Below, one piece after another: positions 12,689-22,639 of a stretch of DNA of 64,000 nucleotides. How positions within the stretch are numbered: position 1 is the stretch's first letter; each line of letters begins with the position of its first letter. The position numbers and the translations under genes are program-made. Below the pieces are notes generated by a model. That model did no database searches, was not told the origin of the DNA, and worked only from the letters and a program-made list of their open reading frames with translations. Source of the stretch: Quercus robur (lineage: Eukaryota > Streptophyta > Magnoliopsida > Fagales > Fagaceae); contig NC_065535.1 in the NCBI RefSeq assembly GCF_932294415.1, forward strand, positions 88,180,862 through 88,244,861, read 5' to 3'.

Positions 12689-15600
12689 TTTAAAAAGACA
12701 AAATTGCAGTTTCTACCTTTTTGTTTAGTAAGAAGGATGAAAAGGTGAAATGATGGAAAAGACAAAAAGGATAGAAAGAAGAGAGGGTGGAGTAGATACT
12801 ATTTTTTCATTTTATGTGTTTGGTAGGAATGATAGAATGTTTTTTTTTTTATTAGCTAACAAAGTGTAATGACAAGAGCATTATACTTGAACATAAAATT
12901 GAAAGGCTAAATTTAAACTTAATTACGTACAAAAGAGACTTGTTCGAAGTAGGCCTCTACATGGTTCAATGCAGTCAAATTTGGCCGAGGTTTTTTCACC
13001 ACAACAGCCTCATTGGTTTCCCAAAATTGGGAAATGAGCTGCACCAGTGCATGGGGGTGCCAAGCTGCACCAGACTCAGTTCTACAGTTCTACTGATTTT
13101 GTCAGTTGACTCAGTTACAAAACAGAAGTCCAACAAATTAAAACCTCACAAACATCAACAGAAATATAGTGGTGTGAAAAACTAAGGAAACAAGAACGGA
13201 GGACTCACTGCCAAAAATGGCTTTTATGGGTGGCAAATGGCTTTTATGGGTGGCAATGTTGAAAACAATCAACAATAACAAAGCAACGATGACTGTGCAC
13301 AGCATCACCACAACCACAAGGCCAGATTGGCAGATCACATTTACCTCTCTCTATCCTAGTTGAGAACTGAGATCGGGTGCAAGATTTGACAGAAGAGAAG
13401 GGGGACTTGGGAAAAATTATATGTGAGAAGGTTGGTCAGTGAAATTTTAGGCAGTTTTCTTGACCTCTTGCCAACCACTGCATCGACCTAGTCGGCTTTG
13501 GCAAATTTGTGACTGATCACCGCCACTGACTCGTCGGAAACTGTTGTTTGCCAATCAGTCTTGGTTCTGCAAGAAGGTCAATGCCGGTTGGTGTGCTTGG
13601 TGACCTGAAGGTCCTGAAAAGCTCTAGTAAAGTACTTAAAAATGTATGGACGAAGGTAGGACAGCAACCAGTAGAGCCTACTGCATATGCACATGGTAGC
13701 TTTCTCCAAGTGAACCCACACAAGAAAAATCAATAACCAAGTATGATGTTAACATGTATTAGGGTATGTGGGCTTTAGGCCCACCTTGTTTACTTGTATA
13801 GCACACTTACTTGTACTGCACACTCTGTCTCCTATATAAAGGCACTTATGTATATTCTATTATTCATGAAATACAATACAATTATTCTGTATTTCTAACA
13901 TGATATCAGAGCCATTACTCTAATCCTTTGGTGTGCCGCTCTTAAGTAGTCTTGTCTTCTTGGGTGTCCTTCGCAGCCGTTTTTGTGAGCAGCACCGCTG
14001 CCTTCACCGCGACTCCAGTACATCAAAGACCACTGCCTTGCCGCCACCACCGCTTCCGCTTCTCCGATCAGACCACAGATAGCATCATTGGAAAGTAGTC
14101 TCTCCGATCTGCCGTTCTGTAAAATTTCGTCTTCATCGGACCTTCCACGCGCCTCCACGCACCACCAGAATTCTCGGCATCACCTACACGCGCCCCACGC
14201 GCCGCCAAAACACGTCACGTGCCGTCACGCGCCTCCACGCGCTACCACGCGCCAGACTTTTTCGTTGACGTCATCATCTGCTTGCTTACGTCAGCACCAC
14301 ATCATCTGCTGACGTCATCCGTTGACTTTGACCAAGTTGACCGTTGACTGTTGACTTTTGACCAGAGTTGACTTTTTGCAGTCCGGGTCCTCCTTACCCA
14401 GTTTTTCGCGTAGATTTCATTTTTGCGCTCCATTTTTGCATATTTTGCTTCTAAATGAGAAATAAGGACAGGTCTTCTTCTTGCAATAATCGTCGCCAAC
14501 AATCCAACAAACGTTTTTGCAGTTTTTGCAAACGTTTTGGCCACAATATTGAGACTTGCTATATCGTCGCAAGTATCCACTACTACTGTTGCTAACACTG
14601 AGAGTGTCCAACCAATGGCTCCCATCTCTGCACAGTCTAAGTCTTCAGGACGCACTTTCACCATGTCCACAGATGACCTTAAAAACATCATCGCCAATGT
14701 CATTCGTATGGTTGGTAATGCATCTTATTCCTCTTCTCTCAACTTTATCTGGTATGTCTCCTTCCTCTTGGCTTATGGATTCTGCTTGTTGCAATCACAT
14801 GACTCCTCACTCGTCCTTATTTTCTGAACTTAAACCTGCACCACACCCTCTTAATATTCACAAAGCAAATGGTTCCACTATGTCTGGTCATAATATGGGT
14901 TCTGTTTCAACCGCCAATCTCTCGGTTCCTAGTGTCTTTAATGTTCCTGACCTTTCTTACAATTTATTTTCTGTGGGCCAATTAGCTGAGTTAGGTTATC
15001 GCATTATCTTTGATTATTCTGGGTGTATTGTGCAGGATCCAAGGACGGGACAGGAGCTTGGGACCGATCCTAGAGTTGAGCGTATGTTTCCCGTGGACAA
15101 CCTTTGTCTTCCACTTGTTGCTCCTGTTTCTGTTGTTGCAGCTGCTGCAGTTTCTTCTACTCCTTCCCTTACACTTTGGCATGCTCAACTTGGTCACGCA
15201 TCTTCCTCTCGTGTACAACAATTGGCTTCTAGAGATTTGTTAGGTTCAATGTCTACAGAAAATTTTGATTGTGTTTCATGTCAGGAAAACAACCAGTGTT
15301 TCATGGTCTTGATTGTGTTTCATGGTCTTGCAGTGTTGATGCGACTTCTAACGGTGGCTTGGCTATACCGGAGAGTTTTGACGGCAGCAGTAGGAAGCCA
15401 AAGAAGATGAACGCAGCGAAAAAAAACACCGAGGAAGACAAAGATTGCTCTTAAATATACCGCAAGGACAGAAAACCATGACCACAGGAAGGTGGCTCTA
15501 GTACCTCTCAACAAAATGGTAGAGCTGAACGAAAACTTCATCATATTCTTGACACTGTTTGTGCTCTTCTTCTCTGCCAAAGTTCCTGCTCCTTTTTGGG

Positions 15601-18600
15601 GTGAAGCTGCCCTTCATGCTGTTCATGCTATTAATCACATTCCAAGTCCTGTTATTCAAAATCAAACTCCATATAAGCGCTTTTTTGGGTCACCTCCAGA
15701 CTATCACCACCTTCGCTCCTTCGGTTCTGCTTGTTTCGTTCTTCTTCAGCCACATGAGCATAACAAACTTGAGCCTCGATCAAGGCTTTGTTGTTTTCTT
15801 AGCTATGGTGAAACTCAAAAGGGGTATCGGTGTTATGATCCTGTCTCTCATCGTCTTCGTATCTCTCGCAATGTTGTCTTTCGGGAACATCGCTCCTTTG
15901 TCGAGCTCTCTCACTTTCGTGCCTCCCTATCTTCCTCCTCTGTTTTAGATCTTTTTCCAGATGAGGCACATATTCCTTCTGTAACTGTTCCTGATCCGCC
16001 TATAGACTTCTCTGTCCAACCACCAGATACCTTTGATCCCTTTCCTAGTTCACCCTTTAATGAACAAGTGAAAGATGCACAGGTTGAAGACGAGCTACCC
16101 AACCCTGAGCTTGGGTCCCCTGCTCCTGCTCCGCCTGAAGATCTTGCACAAGACATTCCACCTCGTCACTCAACTCGGGTAAGATCCATTCCTACACATA
16201 TACTTGATTATCATTATTACACTACCCTTGCTACACTACATGAGCCTCACACCTATCGTGAGGCTTCCACTGACCTTTTATGGCAGATTGCAATGAAAGA
16301 GGAACTTGATGCATTATCTAAAAACCATACTTAGGATTTGGTGAATCTCCCCCCGGGAAATCTGTGGTTGGTTGTAAGTGGATCTATAAGATTAAGACTC
16401 GCTCTGATGGGTCCATTGAGCGCTACAAAGCTCATCTTGTTACAAAAGGTTTTACACAGGAGTATGGGATTGATTATGAGGAGACCTTTGCTCCAGTTGC
16501 TCGTATCTCATCTGTTCGAGCTCTCTTAGCTGTTGTTGCTGCCAGAAAATGGGACCTTTTTCAGATGGATGTCAAAAATACATTCCTTAATGGGGATTTA
16601 AGTGAAGAAGTTTATATGCAACCTCCTCCTGGTCTCTCTGTTGAATCAAATAAGATTTGTTACCTTCGGCGTGCTCTTTATGGCCTTAAACAAGCTCCAC
16701 GAGCTTGGTTTGCCAAATTCAGTTCTACCATTTCTCGCTTAGGTTACATGGCCAGTCATTATGATTTTGCCTTATTTCTTTGTCGCACTGATAAAGGCAC
16801 TATTTTACTTCTCCTGTATGTGGATGATATGATCATAACTGGTGATGACCTCAGTGGCATTCAAGAACTCAAGGATTTTCTCAGTCAGCAATTTGAGATG
16901 AAAGATCTTGGTCATCTCAGCTACTTCTTGGGTCTTGAAATTACTCATTCTACAGATGGATTTTATGTTACTCAAGCCAAGTATGCATCTGAACTCTTGT
17001 CTCGAGCTGGACTCACTGATAGCAAGACTGTTGACACTCCAGTTGAGCTTAATGCGCATCTGACTCCGTCAGGGGGGAAACCGTTGTCTAATCCCTCTCT
17101 TTACAGACGCTTGGTTGGCAGCCTAGTTTATCTCACTGTCACTTGTCCAGACATTTCCTATGCTGTTCATCAGGTGAGTCAGTATCTATCTGCTCCACGA
17201 TCGACTCACTATACTGCTGTTCTGCGTATTCTTCGATACCTAAAGGGCACTCTCTTCCATGGTCTTTTCTACTCTGCTCAGTCTCCTCTTGTTCTCCGTG
17301 CATTTTCTGATGCTGATTGAGCAAGAGATCCCACTGATCGCAAGTCCACCACTGGTTATTGCTTTCTTCTTGGTTCTTCTCTGATTTCTTGGCGAAGCAG
17401 GAAACAAACTCATGTGGCCCGCTCCAGTACTGAAGCAGAATATCGTGCCCTTGCTGATACCACATCTGAGCTCCTTTGGTTACGGTGGCTTCTCAAAGAC
17501 TTAGGTGTATCCACATCCTTTGCTACTCCTCTTTATTGTGACAATCAGAGTGCCATTCATATTGCTCACAATGATGTTTTCCATGAACAGACTAAACACA
17601 TCGAGATCGATTGTCATTTTATCCGTTATCATCTTGTCCACGGTACTCTCAAGCTGATCTTAGTTTCTTCTAAAGATCAACTTGCAGATATCTTCACCAA
17701 GTCACATCCTAAGGGACATCTTCGCACTTTGGTTGACAACCTCAAGTTGGTCTCACATCCACCTTGAGTTTGAGGGGGGCTGTTAACATGTATTAGGGTA
17801 TGTGGGCTTTAAGCCCACCTTGTTTACTTGTATAGCACACTTACTTGTACTGCACACTCTGCCTCCTATATAAAGGCACTTATGTATATTCTATTATTCA
17901 TGAAATACAATACAATTATTCTATATTTCTAACATATGATACGACCCCCTCCACAGCCGCATGCAGATCCTCTTTTCCCTCGAGGGGCTATGATTAGATC
18001 TAAGGATTTTTAGAAATAAAACAGTAGACAAGAGGAAATTTATGGCTATACTTCGAGGGATAACCAAGACCTCCTTAACAAGCAAAGCTTGATTTTTACT
18101 AAAATATTCTCATACCTCTTTATTAATCATAATAGGCCTTATATAGGCTTACAACTGAACGTAAAAACAAATCCAACACCTAAACGATAGAAACAATTCC
18201 TACAATTGCTAGCCTACTAATCTGATAAGGATAAAGACAATTGCTATCCTACTAAATAACAAATACTTGAAATATTAGATAACAATCAATAGCTAAGATA
18301 AAGATAAACTCCTAAGCAAATTCAAAAGCTAGAACCAATCTGGTATGGCAGCTGGTACGTAACAAAGGATCATCAAAGGCATTGATCTAGATTATTTTGT
18401 GTCTAGATCACAACATCTCTATAAAAAATTTTATAGCAAACATTCGTAGCTGCAGTGATCCAGTGATATAATCTACCTAATCAATGACTATGATGCCCCT
18501 TTAGGACTGACTTTTAAAGTGATGTTCCAAAGTAGAAGGGCTACCAGAAGCATATTTGGCAAGCCTAAATAAATGTGATGCGATTCTAAATATGAAAGAA

Positions 18601-20977
18601 AAAAAAAAAAGAAAAAAAAGAAGCTATTATTTCCTCTTAAGCTCATTCTTTTTTTCTCTCATTCATATTCAGTTTCGCATCATATGTATTTAGGCTTGCT
18701 ACATATGTTGTTGCTCTAGCTATTGAATTAGTTAGTTCAAAGAAAAACCACAAAAGTTCGCTAACAATTCTTTCATTTCTCAAGAACAAGTTGCCATTTC
18801 AACTACAGAAAACTCTTAAATAAGACAACATGATGCTGCTCTAGCTAAGACGAGATCATAACCACTAATTCAAATCTAATCTAACGATTCTACATCTGTG
18901 CAACCATCTGTGCTGCAGTTGCAGACTCAAACACGTACATATAGCATGCATTAAAACATGGATACATTATGCAAATGTGCACACAAACATGCATGCAAAC
19001 GCACATGTTTATGTAATGCTAGTATACTTTTCTATATATTTAGATACATCTACGTACATATTAACCGAGGAAAAATGTAAAGAAAAAAATTAAAACAAAC
19101 TTCCAATGAATATATCCCCTAGGTACGCATTTGTTTGCATTTATTGGCCTCAAAATGTTTTTGAAGTGGAGGCCTTTTACAATTAAGTTTGAAAAGATTG
19201 TTTGTCAACCTAGAGCAAAATGTAATTTTGGATCCATTTATTTGACAAGAACCTCATTATGTATAAGTGAAAATTTGACACTTTTCTCTTTATACAACCT
19301 AAATCTAGCAATATTAAAGCTTCACGTCACAGCTACATTGACAAACTTTATAACTTCAAGAGGTGAATATAGCAATTTCAAATTGGACAAAAGTTTTCTC
19401 CATACCAACTTGGAGGAATTTCCTCTAATCCATTACATGGTGATTCATAAAACTATCACACGCTTTATTCAAATAAGTCACACAACTCATTTAATAAGTC
19501 ATGTGACTAAAAGTATATGTGTGTGGATGTTTTTATTAATTTCCACGTGGTGGGTTAGAGGAAAACTTTTTCCTTTCAATTTAAGATCCCCTAGAGTTCT
19601 TAGAGTAACTACACCATAAAGTTTATAAAATCATATCCATTCACTTTGAATGAATGGATTGAATTTTGATACATTATCAATGATTTAAATGGATACCAAA
19701 GTGGAATAGTTAAAGTTTATTTAAACTTTTGATGATATGTCAAAATCCAATCTTTCTAAAATGAATGGATAAGATTTTAGGAACTCCAAGGTGGAATCAC
19801 ATGGGAACTCTGGAGGATCTCAACACTAGTAGTTTCACCGAAACTAGTTGAAAACACATTGAGACAGCATATAACATAACATCAACAATAAGGCAAGATG
19901 TAAGATTGGTAACTAACCAGTACAATCAACTTATCCTTGTTGGTCTCCGATGGGGGCCTGACATCGACTGGCATAGCTTCCGGTAACCTCGGCTGTGGCA
20001 GCATTGGAAACATATCGAATGCACGGAAACAACTGGGAAATGCAAAGCCACCATCAAATGTGTGCATTGACAGTCCATACTCGAACGAAATCCTGCCCTC
20101 AGCTGAGAGCCTCTGCAATGCCATCTCTCGCTCTATCATCAGCTCCCTCCTCACCTCCACTTCGAGCAGTCTACGACGAGTTATCTCGGCTGCAATTATT
20201 TCCTCTCTAATCCGCGCCTTCTCCAGCTCACGCTGTACTATTGCTTCCCGGGTGTCATTAGGGTTTTGAATTTGCTCCAAGTTTGGTCTTGGACTGGTGG
20301 CTGAAAATCCAGCTGATACTGATATAGGATTTGCTAAAAAAATTCAGTCAATTACATTAAGGAGAAAGTTGTGCTCTGTTTGCTAAGAAAGTTATGCTCT
20401 CAGTACGTAATTGGGCCTAATCAAAATTTCATAAATTTCCTTTCCTTTCTTTTTCCTTGGTTTTCTTAGCAAACAAACAGACGAGACAAGCATTATATAT
20501 ACATATATAAAAGAAAACAAAACAGATCATTCAATTAAAGTTATGCTCTGTTAGCTAAAAAGTTATGCTTTTTCAGTAATTGGACCTCATCTAAATTTCA
20601 GGTATTTAAGTTCCTAGGTTTTCTTAGCAACCAAACGGAAAGAGAGAAGCACTTGATAAATTTTTCATAATAAACAAAAAATTTAAAAATTAAAAAAAAA
20701 AAAAAAAAAAAAAAACAGTTCCATTTACAGGGAAAAGCTATTTTGAAGCTTAAACTTGGAAAAACATTCTGTTTATTATTATTATTTTTTGGATATTGAA
20801 ATATAAAACAGAAAAAGAAAAAAGAAGAAGAAAAAGGTATAGAGGAACAGATAGAGAAAAGAGGAGACCTCTCAAAGCTTGTTTGGAGACGTAGTTGGAG
20901 GTGGAAGGAGCAGTGCGATGCGGTGGTGGTGGTGGTGGTGGTGGTCGGTCATCAACAGCTCTAAACTTGAACTCCAT
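267..20977 (-). CDS. Copy A: zinc-finger/eIF(iso)4G chimeric gene, 3' part outside window
   Basis: Predicted exons in transcription order are 20869-20977, 19918-20312, 1949-2338, 1237-1305 and 267-358; the MIF4G and MA3 exons would lie left of base 1. Phases agree at every junction. Exons 1-2 and the first 92 codons of exon 3 encode the N-terminal half of a plant zinc-finger protein: start [10 protein letters not shown], a proline run, an Arg/Glu-rich helix, then a CxxC-x12-H-x5-H finger. From about base 2062 exon 3 switches, with no intron, to the segment seen in copies B-D (QNPNNIQEA to KSKM). The last exon holds [17 protein letters not shown], which corresponds to the stretch just before MIF4G in eIF(iso)4G. 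The start is chosen because the same exon survives as a relic upstream of B-D. Intron 2 is 17.6 kb and full of retroelements. The fusion is read directly; expression is unknown. Confidence 0.7.
1949..2338 (-). CDS. Copy A exon 3: zinc-finger exon fused to array exon
   Basis: 130 codons in phase 0 between a TTGCAG acceptor and an ATG|GTCAGT donor. Codons 1-92 carry the finger: Cys40, Cys43, His56 and His62 of this exon form CxxC-x12-H-x5-H, in the context EEWSCAICQ and [17 protein letters not shown], typical of zf-met/U1-like double-stranded RNA- or DNA-binding fingers. Codons 93-130 ([20 protein letters not shown] to SDVTKSKM) match exon 2 of copies B-D. The join lies in AAAGCAAAATCCAAA, a string also present in copy B, which suggests recombination in short shared sequence. 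The exon is open throughout. Confidence 0.75.
2380..4140. other. Intronic sequence, no gene recognised
   Basis: This is the 3' portion of copy A intron 2. It is AT-rich with a CT microsatellite at about 3317-3343. The 101-residue frame at 3861-4166 is Leu/Phe/Tyr-rich, ends in poly-T and looks like chance. I recognise no domain. Confidence 0.5.
4145..5860 (-). mobile_element. Degenerate RTE-type LINE remnant
   Basis: Reading on the minus strand, the broken frames appear in the order expected of a plant RTE-like non-LTR retroelement. An endonuclease piece lies at about 5564-5830 ([21 protein letters not shown]). A linker piece lies at 5177-5428. A reverse transcriptase piece lies at 4496-4684 ([35 protein letters not shown]). 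Just after this, in another frame, is FVDDIVLV, the YxDD catalytic box with a substitution. Several frameshifts and stops separate the pieces. A poly-T run near 4150 may be the 3' tail. It lies in copy A intron 2. Confidence 0.66.
6192..6568. mobile_element. Candidate small TIR element
   Basis: The left side reads CTCTGGTTGGTTGGG and the right side ends CCCCAACCAAACATAGC, so the ends are roughly inverted copies. The inner flanks are A/G-rich on the left and T/C-rich on the right. Related sequence without clear ends occurs near 12700-12840. There is no coding capacity. I could not fix a target duplication. Confidence 0.35.
6871..7023 (+). pseudogene. LINE ORF1 C-terminal fragment
   Basis: An open frame without its own start encodes [16 protein letters not shown] and ends [15 protein letters not shown] before TAG. 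The position, 55 bases before ORF2, and the final RELxxLxxxxNYDG pattern suit the ORF1 end of plant L1 elements. The rest of ORF1, including any gag-like zinc knuckle, is missing, which marks the 5' truncation. Confidence 0.6.
7079..10600 (+). pseudogene. LINE ORF2 (endonuclease-reverse transcriptase), disrupted
   Basis: The endonuclease starts at 7079 with [10 protein letters not shown] and VCLQKTKL, continues through GVYGPNNNN and GDFNIVR, and shifts frame near 7564 to reach the ISDHFPI box near 7750. Reverse transcriptase motifs follow: [18 protein letters not shown] (about 8440-8490), [48 protein letters not shown], and [10 protein letters not shown] near 9140 (YADD changed to FTDD). The C-terminal [18 protein letters not shown] lies in 10063-10566. 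In-frame TGA codons fall near 8617, 10024 and 10564. No RNase H domain is seen. Confidence 0.82.
11359..11776. repeat. Dispersed LTR-like repeat, copy 1
   Basis: This begins near TGATGCGGGAG and ends near CTGCGTCACA, with a repeated GTGCTGACTCC phrase in its right part. It is clearly similar over about 340 bases to 35646-35981. The features (TG...CA-like ends, TATA-like and polyadenylation-like A/T stretches, no coding) suggest a solo LTR. The family is not identified. Confidence 0.45.
12656..12686. repeat. AT dinucleotide microsatellite
   Basis: An uninterrupted run of about 15 AT units within copy A intron 2. Confidence 0.9.
13747..13900 (+). repeat. Copia 5' LTR
   Basis: 154 bp, TG...CA ends, with CCTATATAAAGG as the probable TATA box and ATGAAATACAATA near the polyadenylation region. 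It differs from the 3' LTR at three positions. Confidence 0.93.
13901..13914 (+). other. Copia primer-binding site
   Basis: TGATATCAGAGCC directly follows the 5' LTR and matches the usual plant Copia site TGGTATCAGAGC (complementary to initiator tRNA-Met) except for one G-to-A change. Confidence 0.8.
14450..17767 (+). pseudogene. Copia gag-pol remnant
   Basis: A zinc knuckle [16 protein letters not shown] (CX2CX4HX4C) lies at about 14510-14565, but most of the upstream gag is absent. Protease with MDSACCNHM at about 14770 (usual D-S/T-G changed) is followed by [17 protein letters not shown] (pre-integrase). The integrase catalytic core is replaced by unrelated sequence at about 15285-15503, after which [10 protein letters not shown] resumes. 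Reverse transcriptase runs 16364-17317 with [14 protein letters not shown] and [14 protein letters not shown] intact. RNase H ([20 protein letters not shown]) runs to 17767. TAG at 16332 and TGA at 17318 each fall where tryptophan is expected; a frameshift lies near 16355. Confidence 0.88.
17781..17934 (+). repeat. Copia 3' LTR
   Basis: 154 bp, preceded by the polypurine tract at 17769-17780 and followed by the TATGA target duplication. Confidence 0.93.
17985..18420 (-). repeat. Possible solo LTR fragment
   Basis: On the minus strand there is a TATA-like AAGCCTATATAAGG followed by AATAAAGAGG and other AT-rich sequence, arranged like an LTR promoter and polyadenylation region. There is no coding sequence and the ends are not defined. 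Confidence 0.25.
19918..20312 (-). CDS. Copy A exon 2 (charged helical region)
   Basis: 395 bases from an ATCAG acceptor to a CTG|GTTAGT donor, starting in phase 1 and ending in phase 0. It encodes [20 protein letters not shown], then a long Arg/Glu/Ile-rich stretch with [16 protein letters not shown] that is probably helical, then FDMFPMLPQ and [17 protein letters not shown]. In copies B-D a shortened form of this exon keeps the start and end but lacks the helix. Splicing to the exon at 1949-2338 gives LIVL-AKPTPN, as expected for the family. Confidence 0.72.
20869..20977 (-). CDS. Copy A exon 1 ([11 protein letters not shown] terminus)
   Basis: This is coding exon 1 of the zinc-finger part. 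It encodes [13 protein letters not shown], then a run of prolines, then YVSKQALR, and ends in phase 1 at a GTCTCC donor. The prolines come from a GGT/CCA microsatellite at about 20923-20946. The open frame continues upstream of the ATG without homology, so the MEFK methionine is the likely start. The MEFKFRA opening and the QALRAG tail are, from memory, typical of a plant family with U1-type zinc fingers whose biochemical role I do not know. Confidence 0.72.
20923..20946. repeat. GGT trinucleotide microsatellite
   Basis: It lies in copy A exon 1 and encodes the proline run on the minus strand, so unit-number change would alter protein length without frameshift. Confidence 0.85.
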
Positions 20978-21822
20978 CAGAGACACAGATCTATACACAA
21001 AGAGAGTGTGGGTAGTACTGGAATCAATGGAGGATGTGCGACTGTGAGTACTGGAGTAGGGAAGATAAAGTAGGCGCGTGACTGGAGATACAAAGGATGG
21101 GCGTGGTGGGAAGGTCAAAAGGTAAGGGAAAAAAGATAGAGAGAGAGAGAGAGTATCGGTATCTCCGTGCATATGTATGACATTGTGACAAAAAGGTGTC
21201 GTGTCGGACGTCAAATCTGTACTCCTGTATTTGTGTGTGAGTGTCCCAACTCCCAAACCCGGGAACTAGTTTAAGTTCTAGCGGGGGCGTCCATACCGCA
21301 GAGAAGTGTGATAACAAATTCCGCCACTTATTCACTAGTCTCACGTGTGTCCCTCTGGCCTCTACGTCCATCTTGTATTTTTTTTTTTTTTTGATAATCC
21401 CTCGTCTTACTTGTATAGTTCATACTACTAAACTCACTTTTGAATTTGAATTTGAATTTGAAAAGAATATTAAAAAAAACCTCATCTGTACATCTCATAA
21501 TCGTGACTAGGATTGCGCAGAAGTTATTTTGCACCAACATTTTAATCGGGTTTCATATAGCTTAAATTGCTAAAGAAGGTGGTTGATAGGGGGCAAAGGT
21601 GGTGATCGATGCACTCCTTTCCAATGTTGGTCAACTAGTATGTCAATCATATGTTTTGGATCTCGATAATTATCGAACCAATTGTCAACCTTTTATATAT
21701 ATACACCTATATATTTTACAAAATACTTTTAAAAATACCCAAAAATGGAAGTTCAAATTTGTGTTACTAGGACTATGTTTGTTTTGGTTTCAAACTAATT
21801 TCATAAATGCTTTTCCGTAAAA

Positions 21823-22636
21823 TAGGCTGTTTGGTTGGTCCGGAAAATTGGGTCAAACTGAAAATGTTTTCATTGTTGACCGTAAAACAAGAGCAATGCG
21901 GTGGAAAATATTTTCTGTCGTTATTTTCACTTCAAACCATTTCCGGAGACGCGCAAAGAAAGAAGGGACTCACAGACCCACAAACGCACAAACACAAAGA
22001 GAGAGAGAGAGAGCTCGAGCATGAGCACACCCACAAAACCCAGATCACACCTCACCTCAGCCAAGCTCCAATCACGCTGGCCCACTGCCCAAATCACGCG
22101 CCGACTAAACACCCAAGACCCACAAACACCAGTCGACCCAGATCTCAGCCCACCCCTCCCTCATCACTGATCCACCTCTCCACCAGCCATGCACCAACAA
22201 GCTCCGATCTTGACAACCAACTGCAGGCCTTGCTCCACCAGGCTCTCCAACGCATTGGCCGCCACCACCGATCGCCGATCTGGCCACCACCGACCACTAG
22301 CCACTCCACTCCACCCCCAAATCCACCCGATATGACCGCCGCTGCCTCCATCCACTCCGATTCTCTCTTTCCCAATCTCTTTTTCCCTCAATCTCTCGCT
22401 CTTTCTTCCCCCTCTCACTGAGTTTGTGAATAAATGATGTTTTTGTTTTGATTTTTGTTTCTTGTGTTGTTTATATATTTTGATTCAATGTAATAATATT
22501 TGTTTAGATCTAAGAAAATGTGAGAAATATGATAAAAATGGGTTTTCTTTGGAATGCAACCAAACACTTTAAAATATTTTCTTTTCCCGAAAATAGCATT
22601 TCCGGAAAATATTTTACATGAACCAAACACAGCCTA
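21823..22636. mobile_element. Candidate TIR element upstream of copy A
   Basis: The left end TAGGCTGTTTGGTTGG is mirrored at the right end by CCAAACACAGCCTA, with CGGAAAAT sequences just inside both ends. The middle (about 21950-22420) is unusually C-rich, with many CCACC and CACCC strings, unlike the AT-rich surroundings. The open frames there look like by-products of low T content. It may be a non-autonomous hAT- or MULE-like element carrying captured sequence. The target duplication is unclear. Confidence 0.42.
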
Positions 22637-22639
22637 GAT

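Larger units (their letters stand above)
13747..17934 (+). mobile_element. Copia LTR retrotransposon, full-length ends, defective interior
   Basis: Identical-length 154-bp LTRs (13747-13900 and 17781-17934) start TGTTAACATG and end TTTCTAACA. The 5-bp sequence TATGA lies directly outside both ends (13742-13746 and 17935-17939). After the 5' LTR comes a primer-binding site like that of initiator tRNA-Met. Before the 3' LTR is the purine tract TTTGAGGGGGGC. The order protease, integrase, reverse transcriptase, RNase H is Copia order. The LTRs differ at three sites, all transitions, so insertion is fairly recent. The 3.9 kb interior is short: most of gag and the integrase core are gone. It lies in copy A intron 2, antisense to that gene. 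Confidence 0.93.

Noticed and set aside
14088..14312. Pro/His-rich frame between the Copia 5' LTR and the zinc knuckle
   Set aside because: Composition is a by-product of repeated CACGCGCC strings; no gag motif is present in this frame.
19131..19619. 162-residue plus-strand open frame
   Set aside because: No recognisable domain, lies antisense in the copy A intron and has AT-driven composition; treated as chance.
21807..22421. 204-residue Pro/His/Thr-rich frame
   Set aside because: It exists because the C-rich insert lacks T-starting stops; frames on both strands are open to similar extents.
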